The notes: generated from the letters alone by a model not told the origin. A DNA stretch of 64,000 nt from Devosia equisanguinis (GCF_900631955.1 NZ_UZWD01000015.1:53454-117453), one strand, 5' to 3'. Positions 16,392 through 24,178 are shown, counted from the first letter of the stretch. A program made the numbers and translations.

Positions 16392-16978
16392 ATGCCGATG
16401 AGGCCGGGTTCGAGCGTGTAGAAGCCGGCCAGGGTCAATTCGACCGTGACGTCCTCGAAGGTGGGATTGGCGAAATACCAGCCATGGATGCCGGTGAGCG
16501 GGGCGGTCAGGGCGCCATTGCCCTCCTGTGCCGTACCCTTGCCATAGTCCATCACCTCGGCGGGGCTGCCATCGGTGGGCGTGGTATGGCCGTGGAACTC
16601 GAAGAGAATGGGGACCGAGGCCTTCCAGGAATAGACCATGGTCTGGCCCTCGGCGAGCGTCACCTTGTATTCGGTGGCGCCCAGGGTGCGGCCGAAGGCG
16701 CCGATGGGCACGGTGATGACATCCTGCCGGAACGGCAGGGGCTCAGGACGGGCAATCTCGGGCGGGGCGGAGAAGCGGGTTTCCACCACGACTTCGGGCG
16801 GCGCGGAGAGGCTGTTGAGCCCGGTCAGCGCGCCAAAGCCGGTGGGGTCCATGCCGTATTCGGTGGGCAGGATGACGGTGAGGGTGAGGACGGTGCCGAG
16901 AAGGGCGGCGCCCGCCACTTGCAGCGCCAGCTGGCGGGTCGTCGGATGGGGCATGGGGGCGGGGCTGTCGGCGCTCAT
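16385..16978 (-). CDS. Membrane-anchored periplasmic protein
   Basis: Protein of 197 residues with one N-terminal membrane helix (about 17-38) and a proline-rich periplasmic linker, then a folded domain with VTLAEGQTMVYSWKASVPIL and EFHGHTTPTD. It looks like the family annotated only as transmembrane anchor protein. The start at 16978 overlaps the HupE stop by four bases, making cytochrome-HupE-anchor one coupled operon. Function unknown; the domain could present a ligand or metal to the neighbouring permease. Confidence 0.85.
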   Translation of the reverse strand: MSADSPAPMPHPTTRQLALQVAGAALLGTVLTLTVILPTEYGMDPTGFGALTGLNSLSAPPEVVVETRFSAPPEIARPEPLPFRQDVITVPIGAFGRTLGATEYKVTLAEGQTMVYSWKASVPILFEFHGHTTPTDGSPAEVMDYGKGTAQEGNGALTAPLTGIHGWYFANPTFEDVTVELTLAGFYTLEPGLIGIH

Positions 16979-17709
16979 GGCGTGCTCCAAAATCCAACCA
17001 ATTGCATTTGCACCAGGGCGAAACCGGCTGCCATGATCAAGACATTGATGGCCGCGGCCTGCCGGGTGAAACCGGGCGTGCTGCGCCAAAGCTGCAAGAC
17101 GGTGAGAATGAAGGCCAGCGCCACCAATTGCCCGAGTTCGACCCCGATATTGAAGGCGATCATATTGGGCACGAGGCCATCGGCAGAGAGACTGAGATCC
17201 TGCAGCTTGGTGGCAAGGCCGAAGCCGTGGATCAATCCGAAGACCAGCACCACCAGTTTCTGATTGGGCGAATAGCCCAGTAGCTTCCGGAAGCCGCCCA
17301 GATTATCGAAGGCCTTGTAGATCACCGAAAAGCCGATGATGGCATCGATGATATGGGCGTCGAGCCGCAGCCCCGAAAGCACGCCGAACAGCAGGGTGAT
17401 CGAATGGCCGATCGAGAACATGGTCACATAGATGGCGACGTCGCGCAGGCGATAGAGGAAGAAGATGACCCCCAGCAGGAACAGCAGGTGGTCGTAGCCG
17501 GTGAACATGTGCTTGGCGCCGAGATAAAGATAGGGCCAGAACTGCACGCCGCGCGCGGTTTCAAGGAACGCGGCGTCACCCCCGGCCACGCCATGGGCAA
17601 TGGCCGGGACTGCCGAGAACACCAGAACAATGAGAGCCAATGTCGGGGCAGCCGGCGCCGGATGGCCCAGCCGCCCGAAGGGTGCGTACGGCCGAGCCTT
17701 CGCGGTCAT
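16975..17709 (-). CDS. HupE/UreJ-type permease
   Basis: Membrane protein of 244 residues with a signal-like N-terminus ending AIAHG and about six to seven hydrophobic helices. The family mark GYDHLLFLLGVIFF is visible near residue 70, with further histidines in SIGHSITLL and LIHGFGLA. Related HupE and UreJ proteins are linked to nickel uptake, but many members with this histidine pattern are uncharacterised. It is coupled by ATGA overlaps to the cytochrome gene upstream and the anchor gene downstream. Here an iron or redox role fits better than hydrogenase or urease, neither of which is nearby (inference). Confidence 0.85.
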   Translation of the reverse strand: MTAKARPYAPFGRLGHPAPAAPTLALIVLVFSAVPAIAHGVAGGDAAFLETARGVQFWPYLYLGAKHMFTGYDHLLFLLGVIFFLYRLRDVAIYVTMFSIGHSITLLFGVLSGLRLDAHIIDAIIGFSVIYKAFDNLGGFRKLLGYSPNQKLVVLVFGLIHGFGLATKLQDLSLSADGLVPNMIAFNIGVELGQLVALAFILTVLQLWRSTPGFTRQAAAINVLIMAAGFALVQMQLVGFWSTP

Positions 17710-18263
17710 TCCTTGAGGAAGTCCTCGATGCGGTCGAAGTCGAAATATTCGAACGGCGTGCGATAGGTTTCGTGGCAGCTGTCGCACATGACCTCGAGCT
17801 CCTCGACGCGTGCCAGCATCTGGTCGGGGGTAGCGTCGGCGGCTTCCTGGGCCTTGAAGAAAGCGGCGTAGGACAGGTCGCGGAAGGTGGTGAAATCTTC
17901 CCAGACCTTGGCATTGGCCAGCGACACATGCAGTGCGTCGGCCTTTTCGGCTTCCTCCGAATAGGGATTGGCCTCGGCCCGGTAGAGGCTGGGCATGGCA
18001 TAAAGGGCCGCGCCGATCGACTGCAGCCGGCCGCGCAGCTCCAGATCGTCCATGGGCAGTGTACCGTCGAGAATATCGTGCACGATGTCATTGTTGGCGC
18101 CGATGCTGTGCATCAGGAGGCGCCGGGCCAGCGTGCTGTCCTGCTGGCTGGTGAGCGCAGTCTCGGCGGGGCCCGGGGCGTTCTGCGCCAGGGCCGGCGG
18201 CAGCGCCAGCGTGCCCAGCACCATCACTCCGGCCAGGCCGGCAAAAAGCATGTCGCGACGCAT
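17706..18263 (-). CDS. Periplasmic class II-like c-type cytochrome
   Basis: Secreted protein of 185 residues with a signal peptide (MRRDMLFAGLAGVMVLGTLA, cleavage near ALAQ) and a single haem site CDSCH close to the C-terminus (about 165-169), the arrangement of cytochrome c' proteins. AGGAGG lies seven bases before the ATG at 18263; the open frame to 18392 is an extension into the promoter. First gene of the cytochrome-HupE-anchor operon, divergent from a ferric-reductase-like gene. It may exchange electrons with that membrane protein (inference). Confidence 0.87.
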   Translation of the reverse strand: MRRDMLFAGLAGVMVLGTLALPPALAQNAPGPAETALTSQQDSTLARRLLMHSIGANNDIVHDILDGTLPMDDLELRGRLQSIGAALYAMPSLYRAEANPYSEEAEKADALHVSLANAKVWEDFTTFRDLSYAAFFKAQEAADATPDQMLARVEELEVMCDSCHETYRTPFEYFDFDRIEDFLKE

Positions 18264-18315
18264 CGCATACCCTCCTCGGTTTTGTTCGAGAAGACCAAGA
18301 AGGCCGGTGGGGCGT

Positions 18316-18344
18316 CCTGCACAATCGGCGGAAAAGCCTGCACC
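18316..18344 (-). promoter_or_regulatory. Two-turn direct repeat between cytochrome and reductase genes
   Basis: Plus-strand cctgcaca (18316-18323) and cctgcacc (18337-18344) are direct repeats 21 bases apart, the clearest copy of the element also seen at 3434, 14430 and 22984. The CCTA box found in the others is not clear here. Located in the 189-base gap between two divergent genes, so it may control both. Confidence 0.5.
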
Positions 18345-18452
18345 AGACGCACCTGAGCACCGCCGAAACGTGCAGGGCTGGGATCGAAACATGCAGTCCG
18401 CGCCGCCAGGAAGCGCCTAACCTTGCCTGGCAATGGCGAGGAGGAAACGCTG

Positions 18453-19343
18453 ATGGATCATGCGCTGCGGCTCTGGCAATCCATGCCCTGGTTCGACGCG
18501 GCCGGGCGCTTCTCGTTTCTCAAGCTGGCGGTCCTTGCCGGCTGCTGCCTGCCGGGCCTGTGGATGGCGGGCGAACTCGGCTCCGGCACTTGGGACTTTC
18601 CATCGCCCTATGTGAACCTCATCTACCATTCTGGCCTCTGGGCCACCTATCTGCTGCTCGCCTGCCTGGCCGTCACGCCCATGCGCCGCATCACCGGCAT
18701 GGGCCGGCTGGCGCAGTTGCGGCGGCTTCTGGGCGTCGCGAGTTTTTGCTATTGCGTGCTGCATGTCATTGCCTGGTTCGGACTGCGCGTCTGGGACTGG
18801 GCGGCCTTAGGCAGCGAACTGGCCGGGCGGCTGAGCCTGTGGATCGCCACCCTTTCCCTGCTCGTCCTGCTGGCGCTTGCCCTCACCTCTTTTGACGGGG
18901 TGATCCGGAGCATGGGCCAGCGCTGGAAAAAACTGCACACTCTCGTCTATGCGGCGGCGTTTCTCGCGGTGCTGCATTTCCTCCTCTCGCCCGGATCTCT
19001 GCAGGGCGTGCCGTTCCTGATGGCCGGCGCCTATGTCTGGCTGATGGGCTGGCGGCTGCTGGAGCGGCGGCGCCTGGGCAATGACCCCAAGGCGCTGGCG
19101 GGCCTTGGCCTTGCGGCCGCTGTCTTTGCCCTTTTGCTGCAACCGCTCTGGCTGGTGAGCGTCCAGGCCGGTCGCACCGGGCAGGACTTTTGGGCGGCGC
19201 TGGCGGACAATATCAACCCCGACCTCTGGATCTATCTCGGCGTGCCGCCGGTGGCCATGCTGCTGGCCTGGATGGCGGCGACTGTAACGATTGCAGCGCT
19301 TGCCCGGCGAAAGACATTACCAAAGGCGATATCCCGGTCCTGA
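18453..19343 (+). CDS. MsrQ/ferric-reductase-like haem membrane protein
   Basis: Integral membrane protein of 296 residues with about six helices and the ferric-reductase-like transmembrane domain of MsrQ/YedZ. Candidate b-haem histidines are H59 (LIYHSGLW), H104 (CVLHVIAWFG), H162 and H175 (KLHTLVYAAAFLAVLHFL). GAGGAGG lies eight bases before the ATG at 18453. No MsrP (methionine sulfoxide reductase) gene is next to it, so the electron acceptor is open: the divergent c-type cytochrome or periplasmic iron are candidates. Confidence 0.83.
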   Translation: MDHALRLWQSMPWFDAAGRFSFLKLAVLAGCCLPGLWMAGELGSGTWDFPSPYVNLIYHSGLWATYLLLACLAVTPMRRITGMGRLAQLRRLLGVASFCYCVLHVIAWFGLRVWDWAALGSELAGRLSLWIATLSLLVLLALALTSFDGVIRSMGQRWKKLHTLVYAAAFLAVLHFLLSPGSLQGVPFLMAGAYVWLMGWRLLERRRLGNDPKALAGLGLAAAVFALLLQPLWLVSVQAGRTGQDFWAALADNINPDLWIYLGVPPVAMLLAWMAATVTIAALARRKTLPKAISRS

Positions 19344-19644
19344 CGTAAACATGATCGTTTCATGCAAATGATCAGCAAGCTCCGTGCAGGGATATGCCGG
19401 TAACCCCTGAAATTATGGGATTGCAGCAAAGCGAGGGCTGCCCCAGCACGAATGACACTCAGACGCACTATATAGCCGAACCAATAAAAATATGAGTTTT
19501 GGTTATATAATTCTGATGCTGTGACGCGCTGCGAGGATTGCGGGTGGGAGACCGCAATCAGGCGCCGCCCCATCGGCGCCAAACGGGGGGTGGATACGGC
19601 TGACCACTCTCCGCGCAGTCATGTGGCCGAGGAGAGGAAATATC
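19344..19644. other. 300-base non-coding leader with AT-rich inverted repeat
   Basis: No gene is visible. An AT-rich stretch holds AACCAA (19479-19484) and TTGGTT (19499-19504), flanked by TATATA on both sides, a possible operator or promoter. A lone GTGCAGG half-site lies at 19384-19390. Two adjacent hairpins follow (next entry). The gap is the likely promoter and leader of the secreted-protein gene at 19645. Confidence 0.45.
19536..19580 (+). promoter_or_regulatory. Double hairpin in leader of secreted-protein gene
   Basis: GATTGCGG (19536-19543) pairs perfectly with CCGCAATC (19552-19559), and directly after it GGCGCCG (19561-19567) pairs with CGGCGCC (19574-19580). Both would form in the 5' leader of the gene at 19645. 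They may protect the message or be part of a regulatory leader; no known riboswitch class is recognised. Confidence 0.45.
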
Positions 19645-20700
19645 ATGAAGACGAAGAAAGTCTTGGTGGCGTTTGCGCTGGGGCTGATGGTCGCTGTGAG
19701 CGGCCCGATGCTGACCTATGCGCAGCATAACCCCGAAGTGGTTGCGCCGCCGCGCGCGTTCAAGACCGCTGAAGAACACTACAACTACCTTCTGGCCCAG
19801 GCTCGTGGTGGCACCAAGCACACCTATGAGTCCGTTCCCAAGTGGGAAGGCCTGTGGGAAGCCAGCTACAACAACATTGCCATTAGTGGCGGTGTCAACC
19901 TTGACCTTAGTGGCGGTGTTTCGCCCTTCTTCGTTGGCCCCATTCCGCCCGGCGTGTCCGCTGGCGGTGAAGTGGCTGAGGGCGTGCTGACCCCCGAATA
20001 CGAAGCCGCTTTCAAGCAGCGTCGTGAGCACATGCTGGCGTACAACGAGCAGCCCTATGACCGCCTGACCACCTGTGAAGCGCCCGGTGTTCCGCGCTGG
20101 CTGCTCGAGCCCTATGTCCGCGAATTCGTCAATACGCCGGACCAGTCCTGGTGGCTGAACGACCTGGCCAACGAAACCCGCCGCGTCTACATCAACCAGG
20201 AACACAAGAACATCGACGGCTCCCATTCGCCGACCGGTGACAGCATCGGCTTCTGGAACGGTGACAAGCTCATCGTCTGGACCAATGACATGTGGCCTGC
20301 CGACTACTTCCGCGGCTACCCGCCCTTCTCCAACGAGATGGAAATCATCGAGGTCTATGAACTCAAGACCCTCGACAACGGTATGACCCGCCTGGAAGCC
20401 CAGGTCACCTTCTATGACCCGGTCAGCCTGGTGAAGCCGCTGAGCGGTGTCTACACCTGGACCCGCGCGACCCAGATCGAGGACGCCGGCTACCGCATCC
20501 GTCACTGGAACTGCGATGCCAACATCCAGCAGAAGACGGAAAACAACGAGACCACGATCCGCCTGCCGGGCGAGAGCGGCAAGACCTGGCACGAGATGCG
20601 CAACCCGGATCTGCCGGCCGACCTGTCGGGTCAGACCAAGACCCCTGGCGAAACCGACTTCGACGACTTCTTCGGCGCTGCCGAAGGAACCGCACAGTAA
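19645..20700 (+). CDS. Secreted protein of unknown function (SIGFWNGD type)
   Basis: Exported protein of 351 residues with a clear signal peptide (MKTKKVLVAFALGLMVAVSG, cleavage after TYAQ). The core TRRVYINQEHKNIDG followed by DSIGFWNGDKLIVWT matches a widespread family without known function, whose members carry a similar SIGHWEGDTLVV segment and often sit next to DUF6152 proteins in degraders of aromatic or steroid compounds. GAGGAGAGG stands just upstream. The first third uses more GGT, GCT and GTT codons than neighbouring genes, hinting at high expression or different origin. First gene of a four-gene unit. Confidence 0.78.
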   Translation: MKTKKVLVAFALGLMVAVSGPMLTYAQHNPEVVAPPRAFKTAEEHYNYLLAQARGGTKHTYESVPKWEGLWEASYNNIAISGGVNLDLSGGVSPFFVGPIPPGVSAGGEVAEGVLTPEYEAAFKQRREHMLAYNEQPYDRLTTCEAPGVPRWLLEPYVREFVNTPDQSWWLNDLANETRRVYINQEHKNIDGSHSPTGDSIGFWNGDKLIVWTNDMWPADYFRGYPPFSNEMEIIEVYELKTLDNGMTRLEAQVTFYDPVSLVKPLSGVYTWTRATQIEDAGYRIRHWNCDANIQQKTENNETTIRLPGESGKTWHEMRNPDLPADLSGQTKTPGETDFDDFFGAAEGTAQ

Positions 20701-20714
20701 AAGGACCCCTGCAG

Positions 20715-21188
20715 ATGAAAAAGCAATATCTCGCCCTGGCCCTGGCCGCCGCGATTGGCGCGGCGTCCGCCACGGCCGCCTTCGCCCACCACAGCTTCTC
20801 GATGTTCAACCCGGACGTCGAGATCGTGCTCAAGGGCAAGGTCGCCCGCTGGGCCTTCACCAGCCCGCACACCTTCATGATGCTGCAGACCGAAGACGGC
20901 AAGGTCTGGGCCTTCGAGGGCTCCGCCCCTCCGGGCCTTCTCACCCGCAATCCCTCCATGAAGGGCGACACCTTCAAGGAAGGCGATGAGATCACCGTGG
21001 TGATGTGCCCGCTGCGCGACGGCCGCAATGGCGGCGCCTCCGGTCTGTTCATCACTGCCGATGGCACCGTGTACAACCCGGCCGATGCCGGCTGTCGCGC
21101 CAACCAGCGCGCCGCCGAATGGCCGACCTGGATCGAGAAGGGCTACATGTCCCTCGAAGAAGCCAAGAAGGGCGAAGGCATCCAGTAA
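20715..21188 (+). CDS. DUF6152-family periplasmic protein
   Basis: Exported protein of 157 residues with a signal peptide ending AFAHHSF; the HHSF directly after cleavage is the mark of the DUF6152 family. Core segments are VARWAFTSPHTFMML, FEGSAPPGLLTRNPSMKGDT and VVMCPLRDGRNGGASGLF. The two histidines at the mature N-terminus could bind a metal. It lies 14 bases after the 351-residue gene and is followed by a strong terminator. Function unknown. Confidence 0.85.
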   Translation: MKKQYLALALAAAIGAASATAAFAHHSFSMFNPDVEIVLKGKVARWAFTSPHTFMMLQTEDGKVWAFEGSAPPGLLTRNPSMKGDTFKEGDEITVVMCPLRDGRNGGASGLFITADGTVYNPADAGCRANQRAAEWPTWIEKGYMSLEEAKKGEGIQ

Positions 21189-21202
21189 TCGTCTTGCAAT
21201 CA

Positions 21203-21237
21203 GGGGTCGGAGACCGATGTCTCCGACCCCGTTTTTT
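21203..21237 (+). terminator. Rho-independent terminator after the DUF6152 gene
   Basis: Perfect 12-base stem, arms 21203-21214 and 21219-21230, loop CGAT, followed by GTTTTTT. One of the strongest terminators in the window. It splits the four-gene set into two secreted-protein genes and two membrane-protein genes, so the latter need read-through or their own promoter. Confidence 0.88.
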
Positions 21238-21266
21238 CTGTCCGGGCAGAGGAGGATGCCCTCTAA

Positions 21267-21800
21267 ATGGTTGAACTTCTTATAGAGCTGAGCCAATCCC
21301 CTCTCAGCCTGGCTATGGCCACGTCCCCATGGGTCGTGCCCACGATGCAATCCATTCACATCATGGCCATTGCCGTGGTCTTCGTTTCGGTGCTGATCAC
21401 CGCGCTGCGCGTGGTGGGGGTCAGCTGGGGCGGCGTTTCCATCCGCCAGACAGTGGATCGTTTCGCCCCCTGGGCCTGGACGGCGCTGGCGCTGCTGGCG
21501 CTGACCGGCGTCATCCTGATCATGGCCGAGCCCATTCGCGAGCTGATGGCCATCTCCTTCTGGGTGAAGATGGCGCTGCTGGTGGCCCTGATCGTCATCT
21601 CGGCCCGCTTCATGCGCACGGTGCGTGTCAATGCCGGCCTTGCCGACACCGAGGCCAAGGGCACCCCACAGATGCGCGTCACTGCCATCGTGACGGTGGC
21701 CATGGTGGTGATCATCATCTTCATGGGACGCTTCATCGCCTATGACCCGCTGATCTGGGGCTCTGCATCCCCGATCGCCTCCATCTACGCCGGCTCGTAG
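21267..21800 (+). CDS. DUF6644-like membrane protein (copy 1)
   Basis: Membrane protein of 177 residues with four predicted helices, starting after an AGAGGAGG that lies eleven bases upstream. Similar in size and layout to the next gene (SIHIMAIAVVFVSVLI here, SLHVLAVAMVFGTILI there; SFWVKMALLVALIVISARF versus SFQVKMALLVLAGLNMFVF), so the pair are tandem paralogues. The conserved histidine in the first helix region could bind haem or metal. Function unknown. The Shine-Dalgarno can pair with CCTCT just before the start, a possible weak translational control. Confidence 0.8.
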   Translation: MVELLIELSQSPLSLAMATSPWVVPTMQSIHIMAIAVVFVSVLITALRVVGVSWGGVSIRQTVDRFAPWAWTALALLALTGVILIMAEPIRELMAISFWVKMALLVALIVISARFMRTVRVNAGLADTEAKGTPQMRVTAIVTVAMVVIIIFMGRFIAYDPLIWGSASPIASIYAGS

Positions 21801-21811
21801 GAGTGCTTGAC

Positions 21812-22333
21812 ATGGACTTCACTGCACTGCTCGAAAGCCTGCAATATTCCGACCTCGCCCAATGGGTGAATACCGGCGGCGCCACCTATCCGGTGGTGGA
21901 GAGCCTGCATGTGCTGGCGGTGGCCATGGTGTTCGGCACCATTCTCATCGTCGATCTGCGCCTGCTCGGCGTCGCCTCCACCAACCGTCCCTTCACCCGC
22001 GTCGCCCACGACCTCTTGCATCTGACCTGGATCGGCTTCGCCCTGGCGGTCACTTCGGGCATCCTGCTGTTCCTGCCCAATGCCACCAGCATTGCCATCA
22101 ATGTCAGCTTCCAGGTGAAGATGGCGCTCCTGGTGCTGGCCGGGCTCAACATGTTCGTGTTCGAATTCGTCACCGCCCGTGACGTCAAGAGCTGGGACAC
22201 CACCCAGCCACCGCCGAATTCGGCACGCATTGCCGGGCTGCTCTCGATCCTGCTCTGGGCTGCCATCGTGGTCTTCGGCCGCATGATCGGCTTTACGCCG
22301 GCCGCCGGTGCCGATCCCTTCGCCGCCCTCTAG
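21812..22333 (+). CDS. DUF6644-like membrane protein (copy 2)
   Basis: Membrane protein of 173 residues with four helices, paralogue of the gene before it. The ATG at 21812 is preferred over a GTG at 21803 because GGAG sits eight bases upstream. Conserved features are ESLHVLAVAMVFGTILIVDLR and VSFQVKMALLVLAGLNMF. Two such subunits encoded side by side suggest a hetero-oligomeric membrane complex, perhaps working with the secreted proteins encoded upstream. Function unknown. Confidence 0.8.
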   Translation: MDFTALLESLQYSDLAQWVNTGGATYPVVESLHVLAVAMVFGTILIVDLRLLGVASTNRPFTRVAHDLLHLTWIGFALAVTSGILLFLPNATSIAINVSFQVKMALLVLAGLNMFVFEFVTARDVKSWDTTQPPPNSARIAGLLSILLWAAIVVFGRMIGFTPAAGADPFAAL

Positions 22334-22344
22334 GCCCTGTTCCC

Positions 22345-22375
22345 CGCTTCCGGCACCACTGTCTTGCCGGAAGCG
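22345..22375 (+). terminator. Hairpin after the DUF6644 genes
   Basis: Perfect 11-base stem, arms 22345-22355 and 22365-22375, nine-base loop, no T-run after it. It lies 12 bases behind the stop codon and precedes a true terminator, so it may protect the 3' end of the message. Confidence 0.6.
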
Positions 22376-22405
22376 ACCCGTTCTCCCTGACGCCGTCAAC
22401 TGCAA

Positions 22406-22440
22406 CGCCCGGTTCTTGCGAACCGGGCGGTTTTCATTTT
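22406..22440 (+). terminator. Rho-independent terminator of the DUF6644 unit
   Basis: Ten-base stem, arms 22406-22415 and 22420-22429, loop TTGC, then TTTTCATTTT. It also faces the 3' end of irr on the other strand and may end both transcripts. Confidence 0.85.
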
Positions 22441-22466
22441 CCAGCAGGTGCCGAGATGCGGGCGTC

Positions 22467-22937
22467 TCAATGCTCCTTGCGGCGCAGGCGCACCACGACC
22501 TCGACGCGGTTGACCTCGTAGCCTTCGGGAATACCGGGCAGATCGGTCACCGCCAGAGTGTGGGCGGGAATATCGATAATCCGCGACTCTTCGGTGAGAT
22601 AGAAATGGTGATGCCGGGAGGTATCGGTATCGAAGACGCTGCGCATGCCCTCGAAGGCCAGCTCGCGCACCAGCCCCGAACTCTGGAACTGGCGCAGCGT
22701 ATTATAGACCGTGGCAAGGGACAATTCGTGCCCGGCCGCGGCGGTTTCGACATAGAGCTCCTCGGCGGTGACATGGCGATCCCGCCCGATCAACCGGTCG
22801 GCCAGATCGAGCCGCTGCCGGGTCGGGCGCATGCCGGCCATCCGCAGAATAGCGGTAAGGCAGGCGCGGCGGCTGCACTCGGTTGGCTCGAGAGCGGGCG
22901 CGGACGATTGGGAAGACGAAGAAATATCAGAATGCAT
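22467..22937 (-). CDS. irr: Irr-like iron-response regulator (Fur family)
   Basis: Fur-family regulator of 156 residues. MRPTRQRLDLADRLIGRDRHVTAEELY and LSLATVYNTLRQF are the DNA-binding part; the run HHHFY in SRHHHFYLTEES is the mark of Irr, the haem-responsive iron regulator of Rhizobiales. The ATG at 22937 is set by a perfect AGGAGG seven bases upstream; a longer frame reaches 23099. Irr normally acts when iron is scarce and is degraded or released with haem. Its place beside the HupE, cytochrome and ferric-reductase-like genes supports an iron theme in this segment. The promoter carries the direct repeat at 22984-23012. Confidence 0.88.
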   Translation of the reverse strand: MHSDISSSSQSSAPALEPTECSRRACLTAILRMAGMRPTRQRLDLADRLIGRDRHVTAEELYVETAAAGHELSLATVYNTLRQFQSSGLVRELAFEGMRSVFDTDTSRHHHFYLTEESRIIDIPAHTLAVTDLPGIPEGYEVNRVEVVVRLRRKEH

Positions 22938-22983
22938 GGGCAATCCTCCTGCCCATGACGATAGGCGTCGGCGCAAAGGCGAG

Positions 22984-23012
22984 CCTGCCCAAAGCGATTG
23001 GTTTCTTGCACA
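22984..23012 (-). promoter_or_regulatory. Two-turn direct repeat upstream of irr
   Basis: Plus-strand cctgccca (22984-22991) and cttgcaca (23005-23012) are 21 bases apart. Toward irr the second half-site is followed after 18 bases by CCTAT (plus strand atagg, 22961-22965), as before the Liv binding-protein gene. A further single half-site, cttgcaca, lies at 23093-23100 nearer to the AraC gene. Confidence 0.45.
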
Positions 23013-23172
23013 GGCAGGTATGGCGCGGCGGGCGCCTGCCGCGGCAGGCCGTAGAGGCGCCCGGTGAGCGGAGCTGGCAATGCAGCACCCGTCTTGCACA
23101 ATCCGTGATCTCAGCTACTCTTGATGGGTTGGCCCCAAACAACACAACGGAAAAATGGTCACCGAGTGGAGG

Positions 23173-24066
23173 ATGTCGAAGCGCCCCTTTGGGGTGGCGG
23201 AGACGCATGGCATGCTGGCATTGCCCGGCGTGCAAAATCAAAAAAGCAGTGATGGCCTCAACTGGCGCTCACTTTACATGTCGTCGCAGACGGAGAACCC
23301 CTTTCGCGGCTCGTTCTCTGCCCGTGACCCGCTGGTGGTGTTCCACCAGAAACAGATCATCGGCTATATGGACCTCAAGCGGGACAAGCAGGTGCAGGCC
23401 CCTGCCGGCTCGATCCGCTTCGTCGCGCCCGACGAGCCGTTCGAGGCGGAATTATGCGAACCGGCTGATACCGTCCATCTCTATATCCGCCAGGAAATCT
23501 GGAACGAAGTGGCGATGGACATGACCGGCAAGGAACCCTCCAGGGTCCCCTTCGACTCGCGCCTGCTCGAGGCCGAGCCCATGCTGGCCATGCTGTGCAT
23601 GGCCGGCGTGACGGCGATGAACGCTGCCGACCCCGACCCGTCCTTCACCGATCATCTGGCACGGTGCATGGCCTCGCATATCATGGCCGTGCATCAGGGC
23701 GTCAGGCCGGTCTGGCGCACATCGGATAGCGGGCGGGTGATTTCGCCGGAAGTGGTGCGCGCCATCGACTATATCGAAGCCAATGCCGACCGCTCGATCG
23801 GGCTGCAGGATATTGCCGACGCCGCCTATCGCAGCCCGAGCCACCTGGCGCGGGTCTTTGCATCCGAAGTCGGCATGCCGCCGCATCGCTACCTGATCAG
23901 CGTCCGCATCAAGCGTGCCCAGCAATTGCTGGCGCGAACGAGCAAGCCGATTGCCGAGATCGCGCTGGATTGCGGCTTTACCCATCAGGAGCACCTGACG
24001 CGCATGTTCCGCCGTCACTTCCAGACCACCCCCGCTGCCTATCGCCGGGCGCAGCGGGCGGGCTAG
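23173..24066 (+). CDS. AraC-family transcriptional regulator (paralogue 2)
   Basis: AraC-type regulator of 297 residues counted from the ATG at 23173, where the protein (MSKRPFGVAETHGMLALPG) lines up with the start of paralogue 1. An ATG at 23155 would add six residues and has only a weak ribosome binding site. The C-terminal double helix-turn-helix reads LQDIADAAYRSPSHLARVF and PIAEIALDCGFTHQEHLTRM, almost the same recognition surfaces as in the gene at 3.5-4.4 kb. It is divergent from irr. It is a good candidate, together with its paralogue, for binding the 21-base direct repeats. Confidence 0.9.
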   Translation: MSKRPFGVAETHGMLALPGVQNQKSSDGLNWRSLYMSSQTENPFRGSFSARDPLVVFHQKQIIGYMDLKRDKQVQAPAGSIRFVAPDEPFEAELCEPADTVHLYIRQEIWNEVAMDMTGKEPSRVPFDSRLLEAEPMLAMLCMAGVTAMNAADPDPSFTDHLARCMASHIMAVHQGVRPVWRTSDSGRVISPEVVRAIDYIEANADRSIGLQDIADAAYRSPSHLARVFASEVGMPPHRYLISVRIKRAQQLLARTSKPIAEIALDCGFTHQEHLTRMFRRHFQTTPAAYRRAQRAG

Positions 24067-24166
24067 ATCATTTCAAACTGAAGTGGACTCAGGGCTCTTT
24101 CGCCTCCCTCCCCTCAAAGGGAGGGGGCGATGGAACTGCATCAACCAGAATGTGAAACGGTCTAGG
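24067..24166. repeat. Dispersed repeat copy (CATTTCAAACTGA / GTGAAACG ends)
   Basis: Contains agatcatttcaaactgaa, a palindromic cctcccctcaaagggaggg core and catcaaccagaatgtgaaac. The same pieces, partly inverted, recur at 51.2 kb and 51.7-51.8 kb. A non-autonomous dispersed element is likely; no transposase is near. Confidence 0.65.
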
Positions 24167-24178
24167 CGGTTGCAGAGG

